From contig JAFQIG010000076.1 of the NCBI GenBank assembly GCA_017397655.1, positions 1-56,017 of the forward strand: DNA of 56,017 nucleotides. The letters run 5' to 3'. Positions 49,071-56,017 of this stretch are shown here, in pieces. A program made the position numbers and the translations under genes. The stretch's first letter is position 1; each line of letters opens with the position of its first letter. The notes beneath the pieces were generated by a model. The model had not been told where the DNA came from. It was given only the letters and a program-made list of their open reading frames with translations, and ran no database searches. The stretch is from Clostridia bacterium (GTDB lineage: Bacteria; Bacillota; Clostridia; Oscillospirales; Acutalibacteraceae).

Positions 49071-50141
49071 TTATCTTTTGATTGCTACTTCGTGGCCTGT
49101 TCTTGCAGACTCATAGATAGCGTCAAGAATTCTCATAAGCTCTACGCCGTCCTCTGCGGGAGCGATACATTCCGTACCGTTCTTTACGCAGTCAACGTAA
49201 TGGTCGATCTCGTTCTGGAAAAGACCGCCGAAGCTGAGTGCCGTACTCTTTTCAAAGTCGATGTCAACGAGGTGACCCTCAACATCCGAATAAAGATGTA
49301 CTTCGGGATCAAGCTTTGCGCCTGCCTTTGTACCGAAGAGCTCGATATCGCCCTTGGGCTTGCCGTTAAGGCTGAAGCTTGCTTCTACGCTGAGAACGGA
49401 ATCATCCTCAAAACGGATAAGTGCTGTTGCAAGATCTTCAACGTCACAAATATCATTATTGGAAATTCCCTGTGCATTGTAGCCCTTGCCGTCCTTGATG
49501 TCGGGACGGTTGAAAAGCTTCTGGAACGTTGCACCGTAAACGGAAACTGCCTTGGGATTGCCCTTAAGATAACGGACAAAGTCGATTACGTGAACACCGA
49601 GGTCGATAAGAGGACCGCCGCCTGAACGTGACTTGTCACCGAACCATCCGCCGGGGTTGCCGTTTCTGCGAAGATACGTTGTCTTTGCATAATAGATCTC
49701 ACCGAAGAAGCCGCTGTCAACATATTCCTTAACAAGCTTGCAGTCATTACCGTGACGACGTACAAAACCGATCATAAGGATCTTGCCGGATTCTTCTGCA
49801 GCTCTCTGCATTGCCATAGCTTCTTCTGCATTCATTGCCATGGGCTTTTCGCAAAGAACGTGCTTGCCTGCTTTAAGTGCCGCGATTGTACACTCTGCGT
49901 GAGCGCTGTTCCATGTACATACGCTGACCATATCAAGCTCGGGATGAGCCTTTAACATTTCGTCCTTATCCGTATATGTTCTTTCAAGCGGAACTCCGTA
50001 TCTTTTTGCCTTTTCTTCAACTCTCTCCTTGTTGATGTCGCAAAGTGCATACAGTTCAACATCGGGATTGTTTGTATATCCGTCCATGTGAGAACAGCTG
50101 ATTCCGCCCGTTCCGATAACACCTACTTTAAGCTTTGCCAT
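49071..50141 (-). CDS. Gfo/Idh/MocA-family dehydrogenase 2
   Basis: A 356-residue enzyme with the standard pattern: GVIGTGGISCSHMDGY (Rossmann), VCTWNSAHAEC and CEKPMAMNAEEA, the EKP loop with its catalytic Lys, then GGGPLIDLGVHVID with the conserved Asp and His of the active site. It is an intact oxidoreductase, in contrast with gene 43987-45231. The family oxidises inositols, sugars or their glycosides. Starts at 50141 with AAAGGAGATATGATTT upstream. It lies 20 bp downstream of the phosphoesterase gene on the same strand and may form an operon with it. Confidence 0.88.
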   Translation of the reverse strand: MAKLKVGVIGTGGISCSHMDGYTNNPDVELYALCDINKERVEEKAKRYGVPLERTYTDKDEMLKAHPELDMVSVCTWNSAHAECTIAALKAGKHVLCEKPMAMNAEEAMAMQRAAEESGKILMIGFVRRHGNDCKLVKEYVDSGFFGEIYYAKTTYLRRNGNPGGWFGDKSRSGGGPLIDLGVHVIDFVRYLKGNPKAVSVYGATFQKLFNRPDIKDGKGYNAQGISNNDICDVEDLATALIRFEDDSVLSVEASFSLNGKPKGDIELFGTKAGAKLDPEVHLYSDVEGHLVDIDFEKSTALSFGGLFQNEIDHYVDCVKNGTECIAPAEDGVELMRILDAIYESARTGHEVAIKR

Positions 50142-50161
50142 AAATCATATCTCCTTTAATT

Positions 50162-51592
50162 TTATTTACCGATCAACTGATCTTTTTTGCCCAACATATC
50201 GTTTGTTACTGCGATCTCTGCAATCTTTCCGTAAACGTCAGCTATAAATCTTACAATCGGATCATACCAATCTGTACCGTCTTCGGGATGTCCGCCTTCG
50301 TTGGTTGTCTTTGTAATCTTAAAGCTTTCAAACGGAACATCACTCTTTGTTGTGTAAGAAACGATTTCGATTGAATCATCGGTGAAGTTAAGGATGTTAT
50401 AGATGGGATCCTCTGTAAGATAAGAGTGACCTACTCTTGTTCCGAGCGGAGGAATCTCACCGTCTTTGATGGTTCTGGGATTATTGATAGAACCCGAAAC
50501 CATAAAGATTGTACCCTTGGGATCAACAATCTCTTTAAGTCCGTTTGTTTCCGTAACATCCTTGTTGTTGAAAACTACATCGGAGATTGAGTAGTAATGG
50601 CTGTGTCCGAGAAGTGCAAGGTCAACCTTGAACTCGTCAATAATCGGTGACCAGATTGTACGAAGAAGAGTATTTTCGGACTCTCTGTGAGGAAGTCTGC
50701 CGCCGTAAAGCTCGTGATGGAATACGGCAACTCTCCACTTGACATCGGGATTTGCTTCGATTGCCTTCTGTGCAAAAGCACGATGCTCTGACATAACGGC
50801 ACAGTTACTGTCAAACATAAGGAAAAGTGCATCGCCCTTTACAAAGTAATAGTCATAGCTGATATAAGGATGGAACTTTGCCTCTTCATACTGGTTAGGC
50901 TGGTTAGTAAAATACTTGTAGGCAATTCCCTTTCTGTCGTGGTTACCTACTGCCATAGCAACGGGAACACCCTCTGCCAGACCCAGCGCAGCAGAAAGTC
51001 CCTGATACTCTGAACGCAGACCGTTGGAGGCATTGTCACCTGCAGTAATGATAAGATCAAGATCCGCATTGCCCGTTGCCTTTGCAATAGTATCATTAAG
51101 GGTGAATCCGTCCTTGGAAAGATCGCCTTCTTCTCCGACCTGGATATGAATATCAGTTACAAACATTGCGCTGAAGTTGTCATCTTCCATTGTCGAGAAT
51201 GTTCTGACATCGCTTTCCTTTTCACCCGATACACACTTATAATAATAAGTTTTACCGTTTTCAAGACCTGTTACGGTAACTCTGTTTGTGTAGTCACCCT
51301 CCAGCGTCTGTTCGGAATCTGCATTAAAAGTTACGGCATCTGCAAGATCCTCGTTCTCGCTGAGAAGCACCTTACTGCCTTCGGATTCTGCCGAATACCA
51401 CGAAATGTTTCTTTGAGTATCGTCGGCACCGACTGTAAACAGAATCTCAAAAGCACCGTCTGTTTTGTAGTCTTCAAAATAACCTTCCCACTCCTCGTAG
51501 GTTTCAAAAAAGCCCGAATAGCTCATACTGAATCCCATAAGGAGACTTGCGCAGAGAACTACACAAAGTATTCTCTTGAAGTTCTTTTTCAT
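50162..51592 (-). CDS. Secreted purple-acid-phosphatase-like metallophosphoesterase
   Basis: A 476-residue exported protein; ATG at 51592 with GGGAGGA upstream; signal peptide. An N-terminal fibronectin-like domain typical of purple acid phosphatases (TFNADSEQTLEGDYTNRVTVTGLENGKTYYYKCVSG in pieces) precedes the metallophosphoesterase core: DIH, TAGDN, VGNHD, FHHELYGG and LLGHSHYYS supply the metal ligands in order. It would release phosphate from phosphoesters outside the cell. The C-terminus is a helical tail (YDPIVRFIADVYGKIAEIA). It shares the divergent region with uxuA. Confidence 0.87.
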   Translation of the reverse strand: MKKNFKRILCVVLCASLLMGFSMSYSGFFETYEEWEGYFEDYKTDGAFEILFTVGADDTQRNISWYSAESEGSKVLLSENEDLADAVTFNADSEQTLEGDYTNRVTVTGLENGKTYYYKCVSGEKESDVRTFSTMEDDNFSAMFVTDIHIQVGEEGDLSKDGFTLNDTIAKATGNADLDLIITAGDNASNGLRSEYQGLSAALGLAEGVPVAMAVGNHDRKGIAYKYFTNQPNQYEEAKFHPYISYDYYFVKGDALFLMFDSNCAVMSEHRAFAQKAIEANPDVKWRVAVFHHELYGGRLPHRESENTLLRTIWSPIIDEFKVDLALLGHSHYYSISDVVFNNKDVTETNGLKEIVDPKGTIFMVSGSINNPRTIKDGEIPPLGTRVGHSYLTEDPIYNILNFTDDSIEIVSYTTKSDVPFESFKITKTTNEGGHPEDGTDWYDPIVRFIADVYGKIAEIAVTNDMLGKKDQLIGK

Positions 51593-51708
51593 AAAAAATT
51601 CCTCCCTCATTTGCAAATATTGCTGTTTGCTTTGTTATAGTAACACAAAATATTGTATAAATCAACCGATTTTTTAAAATAGTTTGCATATTTTTGGCAT
51701 CAAAAAGA

Positions 51709-51737
51709 TTGACATACATAATGTGACGTGATAACAT
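51709..51737 (+). promoter_or_regulatory. Promoter of the uxuA-eda-kdgK operon
   Basis: TTGACA (51709-51714), 17-base spacer, TAACAT (51732-51737). An imperfect inverted repeat (ATGT, 9 bases, ACAT) lies across the spacer and -10 box (51721-51737), a possible operator for a GntR- or LacI-type uronate regulator. Confidence 0.68.
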
Positions 51738-51776
51738 TTATATGTATATTTTTATTTTGATCGGAGGAAACAATAT

Positions 51777-52829
51777 ATGAAAATGTCTTTTCGTTGGTAT
51801 GGCGAATCTGACCCCATCTCTTTGCAGTATATCCGTCAGATTCCCAATATGCACAGTATCGTCAGTGCCGTTTATGACGTAAAGCCGGGCGAAGTATGGC
51901 CCGAAGAAAGCCTTGCAAAAATGAAAAAAAACTGTGACGATAACGGACTTGTTTTTGATGTTGTTGAGTCCATCCCCGTTCATGAGGATATAAAACTCGG
52001 CAGAGGCGACGTTGATCATCTGATTGATGTCTATTGCGAAAATATCCGCCGTTGTGCAAAATACGGTGTCAAGTGCGTAACTTACAACTTTATGCCCGTA
52101 TTTGACTGGACACGTACTCAGCTTGACAAGGAAGCTCCCGACGGCTCCACAAGTCTTGTTATGTATTGGGATCAGATGAGAAATCTTGATCCTTTAAAGG
52201 ATGATATTCATCTTCCCGGATGGGATTCCAGCTACTCCCAGGAAGAAGTCCGTGAGCTTATCTCCGCTTACGGTGAGATCGGCGAAGACGGTCTCTGGAA
52301 GAATCTTGAGCGCTTCCTTAAAAAAGTTATTCCCGTTGCCGAAGAATGTGATGTCCGTATGGCAATCCATCCCGATGATCCGCCCTATCCGATCTTCGGT
52401 TTACCCAGAATCATCACCTGTGAAGAAAATCTTGACAGAATGCTCTCGATCGTTGATTCACCCGCAAACAGTCTTTGCCTTTGCACAGGCTCTCTCGGCT
52501 GTGCTGAAACAAACGATGTTGTAAAGCTTGTACGCAAGTACAGCGCAATGGACAGAATCGCTTTTATGCACATGCGTAACATCCTTATTCTTCCCGACGG
52601 AAGCTTTGAGGAACAGGGTCACTATTCACCGTGCGGAAGCCTTGATATGTACGAGATCACAAAGGCTCTTGTCGAAACAGGCTTTGACGGTTATGTACGT
52701 CCTGACCACGGCAGAATGATCTGGGGCGAAACAGGCAAACCCGGCTACGGCCTTTATGACCGTGCTCTCGGCGCAACATATATCAACGGTCTTTTTGAAG
52801 CTTGCGAAAAAGCTTTTGCCGTAAAGTAA
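51777..52829 (+). CDS. uxuA: Mannonate dehydratase
   Basis: A 350-residue enzyme that removes water from D-mannonate to give 2-keto-3-deoxygluconate. UxuA landmarks: [57 protein letters not shown] with metal-binding His, LCTGSLG, and [15 protein letters not shown]; the metal ligands (His, Cys and His) are in those stretches. It is first in a three-gene operon: 12 bp to eda, then an 8-base overlap to kdgK. Together they turn mannonate into pyruvate and glyceraldehyde-3-phosphate. It has its own promoter at 51709. Confidence 0.95.
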   Translation: MKMSFRWYGESDPISLQYIRQIPNMHSIVSAVYDVKPGEVWPEESLAKMKKNCDDNGLVFDVVESIPVHEDIKLGRGDVDHLIDVYCENIRRCAKYGVKCVTYNFMPVFDWTRTQLDKEAPDGSTSLVMYWDQMRNLDPLKDDIHLPGWDSSYSQEEVRELISAYGEIGEDGLWKNLERFLKKVIPVAEECDVRMAIHPDDPPYPIFGLPRIITCEENLDRMLSIVDSPANSLCLCTGSLGCAETNDVVKLVRKYSAMDRIAFMHMRNILILPDGSFEEQGHYSPCGSLDMYEITKALVETGFDGYVRPDHGRMIWGETGKPGYGLYDRALGATYINGLFEACEKAFAVK

Positions 52830-52841
52830 GGAGAATTTATA

Positions 52842-53489
52842 ATGAATACTGTTTCTGAAAAAATAATGTCAATCGGCGTTGTACCGGTTATCAAGCTTAA
52901 TAATCCCGAGCGTGATGCAGTCGATCTTGCAAAGGCTCTCTGTGCAGGCGGTGTTCCCGTTGCAGAAGTCACCTTCCGTGCGGCAGGTGCTGCAAAGGCA
53001 ATAAAGCTTATGAGTGACAACGTACCCGAAATGCTTGTCGGTGCAGGTACTGTTATGACAACCGCACAGGTTGACGAAGCTATCGAAGCAGGTGCAAAGT
53101 TTATCGTTACTCCCGGTCTTGATGAAGAAATCGTCAGATACTGTCAGTCAAAGGATATCGTTATCTATGCGGGCTGTACCACTCCCACGGATTATCATAC
53201 AGCTTTCAGACTCGGTCTTGATGTTCTGAAGTTCTTCCCTGCAGAACAGTCGGGCGGACTCTCCAAAATCAAAGCAATGAGCGCTCCGTTCCCGATGTTC
53301 AAGGTTATGCCGACAGGCGGAATTTCTCTTAAAAACCTCGGTGAATATATTTCCTGTCCCGTTATTGCCGCTTGCGGAGGCTCATATATGGTTACTGCCG
53401 ATCTCATTGATAACGGCAAATGGGACGAAATCACGGATCTTTGCAAAAAATCAGTTGATATAGTCAAGGAGGCACGCAACAATGGCTAA
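52842..53489 (+). CDS. eda: KDPG/KHG aldolase
   Basis: A 215-residue class I aldolase. Landmarks: VPVIKLNNPERD, VAEVTFRAAGA with its catalytic Glu, LVGAGTVMTTAQVDEAIEAGAKFIVTPG in pieces, and VLKFFPAEQSGG, where Lys is the Schiff-base residue. It splits 2-keto-3-deoxy-6-phosphogluconate into pyruvate and glyceraldehyde-3-phosphate. GGAGAA upstream of the ATG at 52842. The phosphate is supplied by the kinase encoded next. Confidence 0.94.
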   Translation: MNTVSEKIMSIGVVPVIKLNNPERDAVDLAKALCAGGVPVAEVTFRAAGAAKAIKLMSDNVPEMLVGAGTVMTTAQVDEAIEAGAKFIVTPGLDEEIVRYCQSKDIVIYAGCTTPTDYHTAFRLGLDVLKFFPAEQSGGLSKIKAMSAPFPMFKVMPTGGISLKNLGEYISCPVIAACGGSYMVTADLIDNGKWDEITDLCKKSVDIVKEARNNG

Positions 53490-54504
53490 AGTCGTAACCT
53501 TCGGCGAAATTATGCTTCGCCTCGCTCCCAACGGATATTACCGTTTCTTCCAGGACGATCAGCTTCAGGCTACCTTCGGTGGAGGTGAAGCTAATGTTTC
53601 CGTTTCGCTCGCTAACTTCGGTCTGGATTCCGTTTATGTAACAAAGCTTCCGTCTCACGCAATCGGTCAGGCTGCCGTTAACTCTCTTCGTTACTTCGGT
53701 GTTGACACTTCAAAAATCGTTCGTGGCGGTGACAGAGTAGGTATCTACTTCCTTGAAAAAGGTGCTTCTCAGCGTGGCAGCGTCTGTATCTATGACCGTG
53801 CTCATTCCGCTATCAGCGAAGCCGTTCCCGAGGACTTCGATTGGGATTCTATATTTGAAGGTGCAGACTGGTTCCACTTTACAGGTATCACTCCCGCACT
53901 CGGAGGTCAGACAGTTGAAATCTGCAAGCAGGCTTGTATTGCCGCAAAAGCTAAAGGCGTTAAGATCTCCTGTGATCTTAACTACAGAGGCAAGCTCTGG
54001 ACAAAGGCAGAAGCAAGAGAAGCCATGACCGAGCTTTGCAAATGGGTTGATGTCTGCATCTCCAACGAAGAGGATGCAAAGGATGTCTTCGGAATTGAAG
54101 CGGAAAACACCGACATCTACGGCGGAAAGCTCAACAAAGACGGCTACAAGTCCGTTGCAAAACAGCTTGCCGATCAGTTCGGATTTGAAAAGGTTGCGAT
54201 CACACTCCGCACTTCAATTTCTGCAAGCGATAACGGCTGGGCAGGAATGCTCTATGACGGTGAAAATTACTGCTTCTCAAAAGAGTATAATCTTCATATC
54301 GTTGACAGAGTAGGCGGTGGTGACAGCTTCGGCGCAGGTCTGATTTATGCTCTGCTTTCAGGCAAGGATACACAGTCTGCCATCAACTTTGCCGTTGCGG
54401 CATCGGCTCTCAAGCACTCTGTCGAAGGCGACTTCAACAGAGTCAGCGTCTCCGAGGTTGAAAAGCTCGCAGGCGGTGACGGCTCCGGCAGAGTCCAGAG
54501 ATAA
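53482..54504 (+). CDS. kdgK: 2-keto-3-deoxygluconate kinase
   Basis: A 340-residue PfkB-family sugar kinase. Motifs: GEIMLRLAPNG, then FGGGEANVSVSLANFG (sugar binding), ISNEEDAKDVFG and the signature DRVGGGDSFGAGLIYALL with the catalytic Asp in GGGD. It phosphorylates 2-keto-3-deoxygluconate, made by uxuA, to the eda substrate. The start overlaps the end of eda by 8 bases and has AAGGAGG upstream, so translation is probably coupled. No uronate isomerase or reductase lies in the window. Confidence 0.92.
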   Translation: MAKVVTFGEIMLRLAPNGYYRFFQDDQLQATFGGGEANVSVSLANFGLDSVYVTKLPSHAIGQAAVNSLRYFGVDTSKIVRGGDRVGIYFLEKGASQRGSVCIYDRAHSAISEAVPEDFDWDSIFEGADWFHFTGITPALGGQTVEICKQACIAAKAKGVKISCDLNYRGKLWTKAEAREAMTELCKWVDVCISNEEDAKDVFGIEAENTDIYGGKLNKDGYKSVAKQLADQFGFEKVAITLRTSISASDNGWAGMLYDGENYCFSKEYNLHIVDRVGGGDSFGAGLIYALLSGKDTQSAINFAVAASALKHSVEGDFNRVSVSEVEKLAGGDGSGRVQR

Positions 54505-54528
54505 CATAAAACAAAACCGAATAAACAC

Positions 54529-54572
54529 AAAAGGTTTGCATCAGCGCATAAAGCAACTGATGCAAACCTTTT
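54529..54572. terminator. Bidirectional terminator after kdgK
   Basis: AAAAGGTTTGCATCAG pairs with CTGATGCAAACCTTTT around a 12-base loop, with A/T-runs on both sides. It separates the uronate operon from the convergent LRR gene. Confidence 0.88.
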
Positions 54573-54627
54573 ACAATTAAATGAGGATTCTTACAAGTCA
54601 CATCCTTTAAAGAACAAATATCAATTA

Positions 54628-56017
54628 TTATATAAGTTCTACATCCCAGTCAGCAAGGTAACGTTTAATCAAAACAGAATCCTTCAGTGTAAGAACACCA
54701 TCTCCATCGACATCGGCGTTTCCCATATCGGTTATTGTTACGTCCCAATCAGCAAGATATCGCTCGATGATAACCGCATCCTTTAACGTAACTTCACCGT
54801 CACAGTCGGGATCGCCCGGTACACGATTTGTAATCTCAACTTCTCCACCCTTAACATTAAACTCTACATCATTAAGATCGGAATCAAAAGTAGAACTCTG
54901 ATCATAATCAATATTGATATCAACCGTGCATTCGGGAGCCGACTTTGAAGCCGTAAATACAAATGTAACAAGCGTTCCGTTGTTTGTGTTGTTTTCCTCG
55001 GAAAGCGCATCTGACCACAGCACAGTATACGGTTGTTTTGTCATATCCTTGTTCTTTGTCATTACCGAATCACTAAACACTTCGCCGTTGCGAACCTCAG
55101 TTAACGTTAATAGCTCATTATCAAAGCTTAGTGCTATTCTTGCAGCAACAATACCGGGGTTATTCGCAACATCAACAGTAATTTCTACCGTTTCACCCGG
55201 ATGCACCTTGCCGTTGCTGACTGTAAAGCAGGCGTTAGTTGTGTTCTGAAGCTTCGGAACGGTACGTGTCTCCGCCTCACCGCAACGAAGACAAGTATGA
55301 GTCTCCTCGCCCTCTTCTTGTGTTGTCGGAGCTTTTGTCTCGATCCATTCACCGAAGCTGTGACCGAGAACAGTTGTTTCATCAGCGACATAGCTGTCAC
55401 CGCAGGAGCAGGTGTAGGTTGTGTAACCGCCTTCAGTGCAGGTCGGTGCAGTTACTGCCTTTTCGTATGAATGTTCGTGCGATACAAAATTATAATGTAT
55501 CGTCGCATTTGTTAAAGCTTCATTATACGAACCTATCGAAATCTTGTTCCATTCTTCTTCGGTTCCGGAATAATATACGTCCGTAAGGCTGGAGCAACCA
55601 GAGAACGCACCCTCGCCTATGCCCGTGACGGAGTCCGGGATTGTCACGCTCGTAAGGCTCCTGCAATTACAGAACGCATGTTCGCCTATGCTCGTGACGG
55701 AGTTTCCGATTGTCACGCTCGTAAGGCTCTTGCAAAAATGGAACGCATAAGAGCCTATGCTTGTGACGGAGTTTCCGATTGTCACGCTCGTAAGGCTCTC
55801 GCAATGTTCGAACGCTCTCTCGCCTATGCTCGTGACGGAGTTTCCGATTGTCACGCTCGTAAGGCTTTCGCAATCATAGAACGCATAATTGCCTATGCTC
55901 GTGACGAAGTCGGGGATTGTATATGATGTTCTCGTGTTTCCTATAGGATACTGAATAAGCTCTGTTTTATCCTTATTAAACAATACTCCGTATTCATCAT
56001 TTGAATAATATGCGTTA
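54628..56017 (-). CDS. BspA-type LRR protein with cohesin-like domain and dockerin, 5' end outside
   Basis: At least 463 residues; the frame stays open through base 56017, where YYSNDEYGVLFNKDKTE is the usual opening of such repeat blocks, so the gene extends beyond the window. Order: five BspA-type leucine-rich repeats; YYSGTEEEWNKISIGSYNEA; two short Cys-rich repeats with CxC and CxxC (HSYEKAVTAPTCTEGGY; THTCLRCGEAE); a cohesin-like domain (FTVSNGKVHPGETVEITVDV, then VAARIALSFDNELLTL, then LVTFVFTASKSA); and a dockerin-like pair (DPDCDGEVTLKDAVIIERYLAD; DVDGDGVLTLKDSVLIKRYLAD) at the end. Cohesin and dockerin in one chain would let it link other dockerin proteins to a scaffold. Confidence 0.85.
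   Translation of the reverse strand, partial: NAYYSNDEYGVLFNKDKTELIQYPIGNTRTSYTIPDFVTSIGNYAFYDCESLTSVTIGNSVTSIGERAFEHCESLTSVTIGNSVTSIGSYAFHFCKSLTSVTIGNSVTSIGEHAFCNCRSLTSVTIPDSVTGIGEGAFSGCSSLTDVYYSGTEEEWNKISIGSYNEALTNATIHYNFVSHEHSYEKAVTAPTCTEGGYTTYTCSCGDSYVADETTVLGHSFGEWIETKAPTTQEEGEETHTCLRCGEAETRTVPKLQNTTNACFTVSNGKVHPGETVEITVDVANNPGIVAARIALSFDNELLTLTEVRNGEVFSDSVMTKNKDMTKQPYTVLWSDALSEENNTNNGTLVTFVFTASKSAPECTVDINIDYDQSSTFDSDLNDVEFNVKGGEVEITNRVPGDPDCDGEVTLKDAVIIERYLADWDVTITDMGNADVDGDGVLTLKDSVLIKRYLADWDVELI
55575..55920. repeat. 69-bp tandem DNA repeats, second LRR gene
   Basis: Five copies of a 69-bp unit built from GCTCGTGACGGAG, TTTCCGATTGTCACGCTCG and GAACGCATA-type blocks. Neighbouring copies are almost identical and also closely match the array in the gene at 46908-48932. 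Confidence 0.8.

Noticed and set aside
55678..55926. Plus-strand repeat ORF coding repeated ARDGVSDCHARKA units
   Set aside because: It is the reverse reading of the 69-bp LRR repeats; without a ribosome site or a plausible protein.

Overview
The window looks like a piece of a gut or rumen Clostridia chromosome, most likely Ruminococcus or a close relative in the Oscillospiraceae. The grounds are the AT-leaning Firmicutes sequence with strong GGAGG ribosome sites, the many secreted or lipid-anchored proteins, the dockerin and cohesin modules, the BspA-type leucine-rich repeats, the Listeria-Bacteroides repeats, and a set of plant-polysaccharide enzymes (two GH3, a GH78, a CE15-like esterase, a beta-helix protein and the hexuronate pathway). 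I saw no rRNA, tRNA, CRISPR array, insertion sequence or phage gene.

Layout. 1-4000, minus strand: the 5' end of an SPFH-domain gene, then an SGNH hydrolase / DUF4358 lipoprotein / DHHW protein / M28 peptidase operon. 4069-10850, minus strand: a probable cobalamin uptake locus of two adjacent transcription units, each with a TTGACA-N17-TATAAT promoter, a cobalamin riboswitch and an intrinsic terminator. The upstream unit makes two surface proteins with transcobalamin/intrinsic-factor-like architecture. The downstream unit makes a 67-residue helical protein and a complete ECF transporter (T, fused A-A and S components). 10885-19400, minus strand: small lipoproteins, a rubrerythrin with its PerR-type regulator and PerR box, a CE15-like esterase, a DUF3798 lipoprotein, a Nudix hydrolase and a large MMPL transporter. 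19500-23200: a CPBP-like membrane protein, then an HprK-like / PqqD / S24-type peptidase trio and a secreted protein.

23213-31370: three glycoside hydrolase genes arranged around three copies of a conserved 400-500 bp intergenic unit. Each copy has a minus-strand promoter driving a structured RNA that ends in a tiny ORF and a terminator, and a plus-strand promoter followed at once by a GGGGTCGG hairpin. Two of the plus-strand promoters point into the two GH3 genes. This repeated unit is the part I could match to nothing I know.

31371-56017: a Listeria-Bacteroides-repeat protein with a candidate papain-like cysteine protease domain, a predicted seven-bladed propeller protein, a membrane-linked beta-helix protein, a flavodoxin-like oxidoreductase, a GH78 rhamnosidase, two Gfo/Idh/MocA dehydrogenases, an SOS-controlled Y-family polymerase whose natural start codon reads ACG, a metallophosphoesterase, the uxuA-eda-kdgK operon for hexuronate breakdown, and two BspA-LRR proteins with dockerins. 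The second of these also has a cohesin-like domain and runs off the window end.

Functional picture: a fibre- or pectin-degrading anaerobe with surface adhesion and scaffold proteins, peroxide defence, and its own vitamin B12 scavenging system. All family names come from reading motifs and architecture; no database search was run.
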